Source: Strigops habroptila (Eukaryota > Chordata > Aves > Psittaciformes > Psittacidae). Taken from it: a DNA stretch of 64,000 nt. The stretch spans positions 65,236,243-65,300,242 of the forward strand of contig NC_044278.2 in assembly GCF_004027225.2 (NCBI RefSeq), in the 5' to 3' direction. Of the stretch, positions 1 to 8,894 are shown one piece after another (within the stretch, counting starts at the first letter, position 1; the number at the start of each line of letters is the position of its first letter). The notes beneath the pieces are model-generated. The model was not told where the DNA came from and ran no database searches. It saw only the letters and a list, made by a program, of their open reading frames with translations. The translations under genes were made by a program, and so were the position numbers.

Positions 1-2330
1 GAAGCCACCAAATTGGTCAGGCAGGATTTCCCCTTAGTGAAGCCATGTTGGCTGTCACCAACCACCTCATTGTTTTTCATGTGCCTTTGCATACTTTCCA
101 GGGGAATCTGCTGAAAGATTGTGCCAAGCACAGAAGTGAGACTGACTGGTCTGTAGTTCCCTGGGTCTTCCATTTTCCTCTTCTTGAAAATGGGGGTTAT
201 GTTTCCCTTTTTCCAGTTGTTGGGAACTTCACCTGACTGCCATGATTTTTCAAATATGATGGACAGTGGCTTAGCAACTTCCTTTGCCAGCTCCTTCAGG
301 ACCTGCGGATGGATTTCATCAGGTCCCATGGACTTGTGCACATTCAGGTTCTTAAGATGATCTCGAAGCTGATCCCCTCCTACAGTGGGCCTAAAGTCTT
401 CATTCTCACAGTCCCTGCATCTGCCTTCCAAGCCTTGGGTGGTGTGGTCAGGGCATTTGCCAGTGAAGACTGAGGCAAAGAAGTCACTGAGAACCTCAGC
501 CTTCTCCAAATCCAGGGTAGCCGGTTCTCCCATTAGCTTTCGGAGAGGGCCCATATTATCCCTAATCTGTCTTTTGTTTGCTACGTACCTACAGAAGCCT
601 CTCCTGTTATCTTTCACATCCCTTGCCAGATTTAATTCTAACTGGGCCTTAGCTTTCCTAACCTGGTCCCTAGCTTCCCAGACAACATCACTGTATTCTT
701 CCCAGGCGGCCTGTTCTCACTTGCACCTTTTATAAGCGTCTTTTTTCCCCTCTAAGTTTCCTCAGCAGCTCCTTATCCATCCATGGAGATCTCCTGGCCC
801 TCCTGCCGCGTTTCCTTCTAGTCGGGACGCAACACTCCTGAGCTTGGAGTAGGTGATCCCTGAATACCAACCAGCCTTCTTGGGTCCCCCTGCCCTCTAG
901 GACTTTATCCCATGGAACCTTACTACACAGGTTCCTGAAGAGGCCAAAGCCTGCTCTCTTGAAGTCCAGGGCAGTGAGCTTGCTGCGCGCTCTTCTCACT
1001 GTCCTGAGGATCTCAAACTCAACCATCTCGTGATCGCTACAGCCACGGCTGCCCTGGAGCATCACATTCCTAACCAGCTCCTCCCTGTTGCTGAGCACAA
1101 GGTCAAGCATGGCACTTCTTCCTTGCAAGAGGAAGTTGTCTTCTACACAACTGAGGAACCTCCTGGATTGCTTGTGCTGGGCCGTACCGTCCCTCCAACA
1201 GATATCAGGATGGTTGAAGTCCCCCATGATGACAAGGGCCTGCGAGCGTGAGGCTGCTCTTATCTGTCTATAGAGCGCTTCATCCACAGAGTCCTCCTGA
1301 TCAGGCAGCCTGTAACGTATCCCCACAATGATGTCCCCCATCGCTGTTCTCCCTCTGACCCCGACCCACAAGGTCTCTGTTGACTCATCACTTGTGCCCA
1401 GACAGAGTTCCATACACTCCAGCCTATTACTGACATAAATAGCTACTCCCTCGCCTCGTCTGCCTGGCCTGTCTTTCCTAAAGAGCTTATAACTTTCCAT
1501 TCCAGCACTCCAGTAATAGGAGCCATCCCACCATGTTTCTGTGATGCCAATCATATCACACCCTGTAGCCACGAACACATCTCTAATTCCTCTTGTTTAT
1601 TCCCCATACTACGGGCATTTGTAGAGAGGCATCTGAGCCAACCTCCAAATGAACCCAAGTCATTGGCTGGAGTGGCTGAAGCAGCTCTGCATCACTCCAA
1701 GCATTTATTACAGGTGCTGGCAACTGATTGGGAGTGTTGGGATGGATTGATGCCCCCCCCTCCCCCAACACATCTAGTTTAAAGCTGCCTTGACCAGCCT
1801 GGCAAGTCTCCTGCCAAAGCAGCTCTTCCCTTTTGTCAGACCAGCTCCAGCAGCCTCCGGTAGACCTGGCCTCCCAAATCGAGTCCCATGTGCTAAATAA
1901 CCAAACCCCTGACTATGGCATCACTGTTCTAACCATTTATTAACCTGCCCGAACTGACTAACCTTTTCAAGGTCCTCCCCTTTGACGTGGAGGATTGATC
2001 AAGAAACTATCCATGACCCAGAGCCCCTAACCACCTCTCCCAGGGCTCTGTAGTCTGTCTTCATGATTGCCAGGATACTGCTGTCAATATCACTAGCACC
2101 CACACGGACCACCAGAAGTGGGTAATAGTCAGCGGGACTTACTAGACCAGGCAGCCTCTCAGCAGCATCCCTGATCTGAGCCCCTGGCAGGCAACACACC
2201 TGCCTCGAGACTGGGTCAGGCCGACAGATGGGTGCCTCTGTGCCTTTCAAAGTAGAGTCACCTGCTGCTATGACCTTTTCCTGGCGGCACCAGTAGTGAT
2301 CCTCTTTACCGGTGCATCAGCACGATGCCC
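1..2330 (-). mobile_element. CR1 LINE fragment, reverse orientation (ORF1 esterase-like part plus ORF2 endonuclease)
   Basis: The minus strand reads as a degraded CR1 retroposon. From high to low coordinates there is an ORF1-like piece (about 2250-1999, with a V-R-V-G-A-S-D block and a D-Y-R-A-L-G block typical of the CR1-associated SGNH/esterase-like region). It is followed by the apurinic-endonuclease domain of ORF2 (about 1620-730, with I-G-I-T-E-T-W-W, an R-R-G-E-G-V-A block and the M-G-D-F-N-H-P motif). Positions 1-730 continue into the linker and early reverse transcriptase with broken frames. The only long open stretch is 282 codons (730-1578), so the element is dead. Family assignment is firm; the subfamily is not determined. 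Confidence 0.9.
730..1578 (-). pseudogene. CR1 ORF2 endonuclease domain remnant
   Basis: This is an open stretch of about 280 codons that reads as the N-terminal endonuclease/exonuclease/phosphatase-fold domain of CR1 ORF2. Visible motifs are I-T-E-T-W-W (metal-binding Glu), the G-V-A-I-Y-V strand, G-D-F-N-H-P (catalytic Asp/Asn) and C-S-D-H-E (catalytic Asp-His). In a live element it would nick target DNA for target-primed reverse transcription. Both ends run into stops or frame breaks (positions 1579 and 729) and no full reverse transcriptase follows in frame. It is an open relic, not a gene. Confidence 0.85.
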
Positions 2331-2600
2331 ATCTGGTGCGGTGTGCCTTTCCTCATTAGCCCCCTGCAGCACTGCGAAGCGGTTCTGGGCGGTGCCTCCC
2401 TCCTGGCACCGCCCCCGGTGAGTCCCTGCGCGCGGCAGCGGAGCTGCGGCTCCTGGGCAAGGCCCGGCGAGAGCTCGAGGCTCTCGCGGGAGCTCCCGGC
2501 GCTCAGACCTGAGGCTCCTGGAGGCGGGGTTTTCCCTCGCTCCGGTGTCGAAGGCTCCTCTCTGGAGCTGCTCACCTCAGCACCTCTGTGCCTGGCAAAA
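2331..2600 (-). mobile_element. CR1 ORF1/5' region, GC-rich copy A
   Basis: This GC-rich block continues the reverse CR1. The segment from about 2240 to 2600 is repeated at lower identity in 2849-3010 plus 3605-3810. Shared landmarks are the block after a CAAAGTAGAGTCACCTG match and the GCGCGGCAGCGGAGCTGCGG match. Long open frames here are an effect of high GC content. Confidence 0.65.
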
Positions 2601-2735
2601 TCTTGGCACAGATTCCCCTGGAAAGCACGCTAAGGCACATGAAGAACAGTGAGGTGGTTGATGACAGCCAACATGGCTTCACTAAGGGGAAATCCTGTCT
2701 GACCAATTTGGTGGCCTTCTATGATGGGGCTATAG
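2601..2735 (+). mobile_element. CR1 reverse-transcriptase fragment, forward orientation
   Basis: The plus strand translates to the CR1 RT stretch with [16 protein letters not shown]. This orientation is opposite to the flanking CR1 pieces. It is the inverted partner of positions 1-122. Confidence 0.85.
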
Positions 2736-3810
2736 AAATGCTTCCTAATGTCTAGTCTAAATCGCCCTTGGCAATGCTCTGAACCATTCCCACGCGTCCT
2801 ATCAATGGATCCCAGTGAGAAGAGATCAGCACCTCCCTATTTCCCCTCTGTGCCCTTCAAAGTAGAGTCACCTGCTACTATGACTTTTTCCTGGAGGCAC
2901 TAGTAGTGATCCTTTTTACTTGTGCATCAGCAGGATGTTCATTTGGCATAGTGTGCATTTCTGCCTTAGCCCCATGCAGAACTGTGAAGTGGTTCTGGGC
3001 GGGGACGTCGGATTTTGGAGGAAGCCCCTTGCTTTTAAGTGTTCTCTTCCTCCTTTTGTTATTGGGGTTTTTTTTTGGGGGGGGGGGGTGGGTGTTAAGG
3101 TAGGGTTTTTTGTTTGTTTTCTGTTGTTTGGTCTTGTGGTTTTTTGGGGTTTTTTTTTTGTTACTAGCTCACAGCTTCCTGGATTCCCTCCTCCTTTTCT
3201 GTATGCGCTGTGGTGGACGCCTGCGGCCCCTACACAGTCTGGGCCTGGAGCAAGCGGTCCAACTCCCTCTCAGCTTTCCTGACGGCTTTCAGCTCCTGGC
3301 AGTGTCCCGCAGCTCAGCCCCTGGTGCAGGAGGACCTCCACCAGGGCGCACCGAGCGCAGCCCTGCCCATGGCGCGCCCTCGCCCCCAGAGACCAGCGGA
3401 GGCACTTTCTGCCCCGCGAGCTCCGCGCCGCAGCCCCCCCTCCCCTCGGCTCTGTCCGGTGCCGCCGCTGCCACCGCCGGGGCAGCCGGAACAGAGCTCT
3501 CGGAGCGGGCCCCAGCCCTGAGCCGAGCGCTCTCCGCCCCGCCCGCGCTGCCGGCGCCACCTGCCGCGCCCCGCGCTGCTCCCGCGCTCCCCAGGGCGGG
3601 TTCTCCCCGCTCGGGCGGTGCCTCCCTCCTGGCGCCGCCCTCCGTGAGTCCCTGCGCGCGGCAGCGGAGCTGCGGCTCCTGGGCAAGGCCTGGCGGGGGC
3701 TTGGGGCGCCCGCGGGGCCTCCCAGCGCTCAGAGCTGGGGCTCCTGGACGCGGGGTTTCCTCTCGCTCCAGGATTGAAGGCTGCTCTCTGGAGATACTCA
3801 CCTCGGCAAA
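2736..3810 (-). mobile_element. CR1 fragments, reverse orientation, copy B of the GC-rich ORF1 region
   Basis: This is a second, diverged reverse copy of the 2240-2600 segment. It is split by about 600 bp that hold a G/T low-complexity tract (3060-3170) and a GC-rich region. On the minus strand that region reads as a coiled-coil-like ORF1 piece (E-L-K-A-V-R-K-A-E-R-E-L-D). Positions 2740-2800 resemble a CR1 3' end in reverse. I see no host gene. The long plus-strand frame at 3110-3820 is GC-driven. Confidence 0.6.
3060..3170. repeat. G/T-rich low-complexity tract
   Basis: T-runs and a G-run of more than ten bases alternate here, inside a CR1-derived segment. The G-run with the neighbouring GGTGGG could form a quadruplex. 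Confidence 0.7.
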
Positions 3811-4258
3811 TGACCCATGAGTGCTATTGCCCAGTGAGTTTAATGCATTCCTTGCCCGAGAACTTCCCACACCAAAACTCACCCAGGTCCCCTTGCAGCT
3901 TTAGGCCTTGTGTACGCTGCTCATCTTCATGCACTTCTGGAGAAGTAGATTGCAACACTTCAGGGGAACGTTTCTTCTTCAGGTGTGATTAAAGCTGTGG
4001 CTGCAGGCCGTGTTTCTCCAACTTGGGATCTGGGTGCCATTCCGGAGGCTCAGGGGGAACACAGGGCTAAGGCATTCTGCTTCATTTCTCCTTTGTGTTT
4101 TTTATGACTTTATAATACTGCATTGCACACCACTGAGGAATCCGACATCCCCGGCAAGCACTCCTTGCCTGAAGACACACCTGAATGCAGCAAGAGTTCA
4201 GCCTCTCAAACACACTGTGGCACTGTCAGCAGTGCAGAACACAGAAATATGTAGGACT
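3811..4258 (+). repeat. Segmental duplication block D1, copy 1
   Basis: About 450 bp is nearly identical to 11216-11665, with a handful of substitutions noticed by eye. It contains the candidate cysteine-rich exon at 3899-3982. Homology stops at an ATATG(C/T)AGG junction. After it, this copy continues into the transmembrane exon, while the other copy jumps into actin pseudogene sequence. Confidence 0.85.
3899..3982 (+). CDS. Candidate cysteine-rich exon of an unidentified membrane protein, copy 1
   Basis: An 84-nt segment lies between a good acceptor (pyrimidine stretch then GCAG) and a donor (TTCAG followed by GTGTGA). It is open in one frame and would encode about 28 residues with Cys spaced C-x2-C-x3-C-x6-C, then a basic-aromatic end. 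The spacing faintly resembles a TNF-receptor-type cysteine-rich repeat, but that is a guess. The exon is conserved in the duplicate at 11305-11388. It ends in phase 2, whereas the transmembrane exon at 4275 starts after phase 1, so at least one further exon would be needed between them. This may be part of a dead gene. Confidence 0.3.
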
Positions 4259-4274
4259 ATCTCTTCTCCAACAG

Positions 4275-4428
4275 GTGCTGGTCACGGTGGTGAGGAAACA
4301 GCACAGGCTGAAGAATCCAAAAGCATGCTAGCGTTCACTGCAGTTGTGGCAATGGCCATCCTTGTGTCCATACTCCTTCTGGTAGCTTTGGGTTACCTGC
4401 TGAAATTGAAGTGGCAGAAAACGAAACA
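4275..4428 (+). CDS. Candidate transmembrane exon of an unidentified type I membrane protein
   Basis: A 154-nt exon is bounded by CCAACAG before 4275 and the donor GTGAGT at 4429. It is open for 50 codons. It encodes an acidic juxtamembrane stretch, then a hydrophobic segment of about 22 residues (A-V-V-A-M-A-I-L-V-S-I-L-L-L-V-A-L-G) and a stop-transfer basic end (K-L-K-W-Q-K-T-K). Phase matches the next candidate exon at 5029. I do not recognise the gene. Upstream exons are not convincingly visible, and degraded relatives occur at about 9785-9905 and 12590-12685, so this is likely one member of a small, decaying tandem family. Confidence 0.45.
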
Positions 4429-5028
4429 GTGAGTCAGTTTTTCCAGCATTCTTGGTTGGAAGGCTGCTCTGCACAGTGAAGCACCTCCAAGTGGCAGCAT
4501 CCTGGAGTGCAGGTGCCATGGGCAGCACCATTAGCATGTCATACATTTGGAACTGTAGAAGCGTAGAGCAGTTTGGTGTGGCAGGAACCTTTAGAGATCC
4601 TAGAGGAACCCTGCTGCCAGGGGCAGGGCCATCTTTCACTTTGTCAGGTTGCTCAAAGCCCCATCCAAGCAAACCTTGAACAGATCCAGATGTGGGGCAA
4701 CCACAGCTTCCGTGGGCAACCGGCTCCAATGTCTCAGCACCCTCGTTGTAACAAATGCTCTCCTCCTATGCAATCTAAATCTACCCTTTTTCCATTTAAA
4801 ACCACTGCCACTGGCCCTGTCACTACAGAGCCTGGTAAGAAGTATCCTTCGCATCCTTATTAGCCCCCATTATACACAGAAGGCCACAATAAGTTCTCCC
4901 CGAAGCCTTCTCCAGGTAGAACAACCCCCACTGTTGTTGTGGCTGTTTCGCTTGTGAAGTTTTTCCCACCATCCTCTTCATTCCTATTCATGCGGACTCC
5001 TTTCCAAAACCCGTTCTTCACGTTGCAG
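4429..5028 (-). mobile_element. Intron-like segment carrying a reverse CR1 3' fragment
   Basis: From about 4560 to 4930 the sequence is a diverged reverse CR1 3' region. It has the usual 'GCTCAAAGCCCCATCCAA' and 'AATCTAAATCTACCC' type blocks, comparable with 58250-58370. The rest of the segment shows nothing I can name. It separates the transmembrane and tail exons. Confidence 0.7.
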
Positions 5029-5176
5029 AGAACGATTGCTTCCTGCTGTTGACAATGCATCGAAGACAGACACAGCTACAAGTGAAGGAGATTATAACCT
5101 AGAAAAAGAACAAAAACTCACTGAAATTGCCCTGGAAATAGAAGAACTCGCCAAGAAGGGGAAATTAATAAAATAG
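5029..5176 (+). CDS. Candidate last exon (cytoplasmic tail) of the unidentified membrane protein
   Basis: The acceptor TTGCAG lies just before 5029. The first base completes the phase-2 codon left by the exon ending at 4428, and the frame then runs 48 codons to a TAG at 5174-5176. The tail is charged and helical-looking, ending in an E-I-A-L-E-I-E-E-L-A-K-K-G-K-L-I-K pattern. A related, decayed version lies at about 12740-12850 with the same E-I-A-x-E-I-x-E-L ending. Splice signals, phase and similarity between copies all support a former or living gene. Function is unknown. The presumed 3' UTR is interrupted by retroviral sequence from about 5190. Confidence 0.45.
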
Positions 5177-5196
5177 CTACAGGTTGTGAAACCAGT

Positions 5197-5750
5197 TTGG
5201 AATCCTACTGTCACTTGAGAACTCTTTGTGATTTTATAGTTGTAGATGACATTACTGTAGATACCAGTAATCACTCAAATAGTTGTGTTTGTAACTTCAC
5301 AAAGACTAGGGGATATGACTTTCATTATGCAGCTCCTCTTATGCCTTATAAATTTTTACAATTTTATTATACACTTGAGTCAAGATTTACTACCTACCCC
5401 CATCAGAATGCAGCTTGCATTAATGAAGAAGCTACTAAAACACCATTAGCTATATCAACTGCTAGACAATGTCCAAAACAATGGACGGACCTTCCAATTC
5501 ACCATTCATTGTGATGCAGAAGAGATACATCATGATATTGAAAGGATGAAGGATGAAGAATACCCATAGTGGGAAGCTCTTTGGGTGGTGACCAATAGCT
5601 ATGGGAATGTATAATCATGTACTCCACCCAGTCATAATCTTGTTAGTTCTGATTATATTATGCCTGTTGTTAGTAATAACACTGTATGTGAGACTAAGGG
5701 TAGCAGTTAAACACGTTGAAAGCCCTCTTGAGTTCTTTTGGACATATTAG
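5197..5750 (+). pseudogene. Retroviral envelope remnant (transmembrane subunit end)
   Basis: The stretch is a decayed env 3' end. There is an open piece of about 105 codons (5197-5514) with several Cys residues, then a frame change and an internal stop (near 5570). A final 47-codon frame (5607-5750) begins with a hydrophobic Ile/Leu/Val run of about 22 residues, followed by a short basic tail. This layout, immediately 5' of an LTR, fits the membrane anchor and cytoplasmic tail of an Env protein. No gag or pol remains nearby. The lineage is not identified and differs from the ERV-L provirus at 21831, which has no env. Confidence 0.6.
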
Positions 5751-5777
5751 CAGGAATGCTTAATAAGAACAGAGGAC

Positions 5778-6285
5778 TGTTGTAAATTAAATTAACTGAA
5801 TTCTTCTAACCATATGTTGGTCATGATTGTTTTGCTTAGCATGAATAACTAAGGCTGCTGGAGCTTAGGCCACAACTTGCTTCTCTTAAACTCAAGTTCT
5901 CTTAAACTGCCTGGTTAGTGAAGGAATGCCTTGAGGCCAGTGCAAACCGGAAGATAAGGAAGCCTGGACTATCAGCAGAAGATGCAATCCATCCTGATAA
6001 GAAACAGATAACAACCCATCTGGAGACAGAGAAAGAATCCAATAAGGAAGAAGAAGACCCCAGACAAAAAGCCACCTTGGGACCAACAGGTGTGTGCAAG
6101 GCACATTAAGAGTGTGTGAAGAATGGGTGCCTAGATATTAAGGGTATAAAGGCCCAGGAATTTCTGCGTTCTAGGGCCCTCCTCAAAGGCACCCAGCTTA
6201 AGCTGTTTCTACCACTGTACCACTCGAACAAACTACCTTATTGGAGTTAAAGCCTGAGACTCTGCTACGGGATATTTCTTTAACA
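5778..6285 (+). mobile_element. LTR (3' LTR of a truncated endogenous retrovirus)
   Basis: A roughly 508-bp block starts TGTTGT and ends AACA (TG...CA termini), directly after the env remnant. A purine-rich AAGAACAGAGGA sits just upstream as a possible polypurine tract. A TATAAA box lies at 6145-6150. No matching 5' LTR is in the window, so the element is a 3' remnant. It abuts actin pseudogene sequence beginning at 6293. Confidence 0.6.
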
Positions 6286-6292
6286 TGAATTA

Positions 6293-7112
6293 AGTACCAC
6301 ACTGAACACAGCATCATCACCAACTGGGATCACATGGAGAACACTGGCACCATACTTTCTACAGTGAGCTGAGAGTGGCCCCTGAGGGGCACCCTGTGCT
6401 GCTAACAGAGGCTCCCCTGAAGCCCAAAGCTAAAAGAGAGAAGATGACACAGATCATGTTGATGAGAACAATCTGACATTGAGAACAATCAGCTACTGCA
6501 ATAATCTCCCTGGGAAAGCAGCAGATTCCCCAACACTGGACACTTCAGGATTTTGCTGGGACATCTAGTCTAGGTCATGCTTTTCCTAGAAAGCTTTGAC
6601 CAGATGATACTTGAGGTCCCTTCCAAACTGCTATTCCATGATTCTATGATATTAAAGACCTTCAATACCCCAGTCATGTATGCAGGCATCCAGGCTGTGT
6701 TGTCCCTGTATGCCCCTGGTTGTACCACTGTTATGGTGATGGACTCTGGAGATGGTTACCGACACCGTGCCTATGTGTGGAAGTCATGTCCCCACCATGC
6801 CACCCTCCTTCTGGATCTGCCTGGCCGACTTGACGACTACCTCATGGAGGATCCTGAGAGGCTACAGCTTCACCACTACAGCTGAAAGTAACGTTATGCA
6901 TGACTTGAAGGAGAAGCTGTTATGTTGCCTTAGATTTTGAGTAGGAGATGGGCACAGCCGCTTCTAGCTCTTCCCTGGAGAAGAGCTATGAACTCCCAGA
7001 TGGCCAGATCATCACTACTGGGCATGAGGGCCTCAGATGCCCTGCAGCCCTCTTCCAGCCATCTTTCTTAGGTATGGAGACCTGTGGTATCCGTGAAAGT
7101 ACCTTCAAAACT
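6293..7112 (+). pseudogene. Actin pseudogene, copy 1 (interrupted by a CR1 tail)
   Basis: Two blocks read as actin. Positions 6293-6470 correspond to roughly actin residues 68-125 (blocks [21 protein letters not shown]). Positions 6651-7112 correspond to roughly 126-278 ([39 protein letters not shown]). About 180 bp between them is a CR1 3' end with the TTCCATGATTCTATGAT tail. Frameshifts, a stop and loss of both ends show a non-functional, apparently intronless copy. The N-terminal third is absent and the C-terminal quarter is replaced by LTR-like sequence. Confidence 0.85.
6471..6650 (+). mobile_element. CR1 3'-end insertion inside the actin pseudogene
   Basis: The sequence ends with the canonical CR1 3' pattern (GGTCCCTTCCAA, then ATTCCATGATTCTATGAT). 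It interrupts actin codons that are contiguous in the family. Confidence 0.7.
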
Positions 7113-7750
7113 ACCTTGGTTGTCCCAGACGTGGGCTCGTTCACCCGCCGTGCAATAAGCCAGTCTCAGACACAGAGTTGAGGTGGTGTTTAATTCATAT
7201 TTGCACAAAGGTGGGAGTGAAAGGGTAGTTCCACAAAGCTAGCACACTTTCAGTCTTCAAGCTATCCACTTCTATACATTTCAAACAGTGGAAATCAGTG
7301 TTTTCCATGTACGTAACAGTCTGTAGCTAAAATAATTGGCTCCCACATTCTCTCGTCTCTGTTTCAAGACACAATACATCTTTGTTTCACTACCTATGTT
7401 CTGTGAGTAATGGTCTCTGTGGGCAAAAGTATCTTATCTCAGGGGTGTGATTTTTATTATAATGCACCAAGTTCCTTCAAGAACATGGTTATCTTCTGTT
7501 TTGCTAGCTTCCCAAAATGAGTTACGCCTTTCTTGGACCCTGGGTTTCTTCCTCTTCTTTCCGAAGTCAGGTGTTGCTCTTCTTCTGATCCAAAGAGTTC
7601 ATTTACCAGTCTTCTACCTCTCCTCAATGTCTCTTGAGCTTATAAGGCAACATTGATTTCCTTACTACTTGCAATTCTAAACTCAAGGTTTGCAAGCTTC
7701 CACAGACATAGTCCTTCACAAAACCTTAACTTCTGCCATGCTGGGTAACA
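7113..7750 (-). mobile_element. Probable LTR fragment, reverse orientation
   Basis: Beginning at about 7119 the plus strand starts TGTCCCAGACG. Its complement would be a typical LTR end with a TTATTGCACGG block. The first 130 bp is duplicated at 12113-12240. The far boundary (about 7750, GGTAACA) is a guess. No coding content is seen. Confidence 0.4.
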
Positions 7751-7849
7751 CCTTCATCTGGGCTACCAGCAAGTGGAGGAAAAGGCCTATCTCTCTGTGT
7801 ACTGGAGGCTGGCCTGCCACCTCCAACAGGGCAGGTCACACACACCTTC

Positions 7850-8310
7850 ATTCTCGCCCAGCTGACTGCCTCAGCCAGGGCCCCGACGGCCGACCACCCC
7901 TCCGCAGCGTGCCCACGAACCGCCCTGACCGGATCCCGCCGGTTCTGGCGCGCCTGAGGCAGGCGTGGAGCCAGCCGCGGACGCTGTCGCCAGGGCCGGC
8001 GGCAGCTGCTGATTGGCCCGGGGCTGCGCCTACTGCGCGGTCATTGGCCGCTGGTGCAGACTGCCCCCGACCCCCGCGGGGGAGCCGCGGCCCCTGTAGG
8101 AGGAGCGAGCGGGGACACGTAGAGGCGATGGTGCAGTCGAGCTCATCTCCCAGCTGGGGTAGCAGGCAAGTGAGAGACAAGGGCGGCCAAGGGCCTCGGA
8201 GAAACAGCCTCACAAGGAGGCAGATGAGCTGCCGGGACGTGGTGGCAAGGGTGGCTAGAGCAGCCCGGGTGAGCGTGCCAGCGGCGGTTGGGCGGGAGCC
8301 CTCCTCCTGC
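7850..8310 (+). promoter_or_regulatory. Orphan GC-rich island with two inverted CCAAT boxes
   Basis: About 460 bp is strongly GC- and CpG-rich. Two ATTGG elements (8012-8016, 8043-8047) are spaced 31 bp apart, as in a TATA-less promoter. A short ATG frame at 8128 and a good donor (CGG then GTGAGC at 8269) could be a first exon, but no downstream exon is recognised. It abuts the antisense solo LTR at 8316. Open frames on both strands here are GC-driven. It could be a retained promoter of the duplicated membrane-protein gene or a fragment of a repeat. Confidence 0.35.
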
Positions 8311-8315
8311 CCCTT

Positions 8316-8894
8316 TATCGTGGTGTAACCGAACCGGGAACCGAGGCCCACACAGCCTCTCGCTCAGCCCGTCAGTGGGAATCGGGGGGGGGGAGGGGGG
8401 TGGGGCAAATCAGAAGAAGGTAAAACAGCGCGAACTGACGCGAAGAGTTTCATAATCGAAGTAAAATATAAGAATAGAAAATAATAATGATAATCATAAT
8501 ATTAATGACATGGACAAAGGGGAATAAAACCTGAGAAAGACAATACAGTTGCTCAGCACCTGCTGACTGATACCCAGCCTGACCCGAGCAGTGATCTGCC
8601 CTTCAGGGTGACACCCCCCTCCCCCCCCCCGGTTTATATACTGGGCATGATGTGCTGTGGTATGGAATACCCCTTTGGCTAGTTTGGGTCAGGTGTCCTG
8701 TCTCTGCTCCCTCCCGGCTTCCCATGCCCCTCCTTACTGGTAGAGCACGAGTAGCTGAAAAGTCCTTGATCAGAGTAAGCATTACTTAGCAACAACTAAA
8801 ACGGTGTGCTACCAAGCTGATTCTCTTACTAAAGCTAAGACAGAGCAGTGCACCAGTTACTAGGAAGAACATTAACCCAGACAAAACCAGGACA
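8316..8894 (-). mobile_element. Diverged solo LTR of the same ERV-L-like family, antisense
   Basis: The reverse complement aligns along its whole length with the 569-bp provirus LTR at 21831-22399. Matching blocks are the terminal CGTGG, CCACACAGCC(T/G)CTCGCTC, the TATA region (here as GGTTTATATACTGGGCATG), CTTAGCAACAACTAAAA and the closing CCAGGACA. Substitutions and indels are numerous, and no internal sequence or second LTR adjoins it. It is therefore an older solo LTR. I found no matching target duplication at its edges. Confidence 0.8.
8381..8405 (+). repeat. G-run with quadruplex potential
   Basis: This is an almost pure G tract (runs of 10, 6 and 4 G separated by single bases) inside the solo LTR. 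It corresponds to the G-run of the provirus LTR. Confidence 0.7.

Noticed and set aside
3110..3820. Plus-strand open frame of 236 codons and overlapping minus-strand frames
   Set aside because: Ala/Pro/Arg-rich translation on both strands in a CpG-rich CR1-derived region. No domain, and the composition explains the lack of stops.
7690..8328. 212-codon plus-strand frame and 167-codon minus-strand frame in the GC island
   Set aside because: Both strands are open over the same GC-rich DNA with no recognisable domain. Only a possible short first exon is kept.
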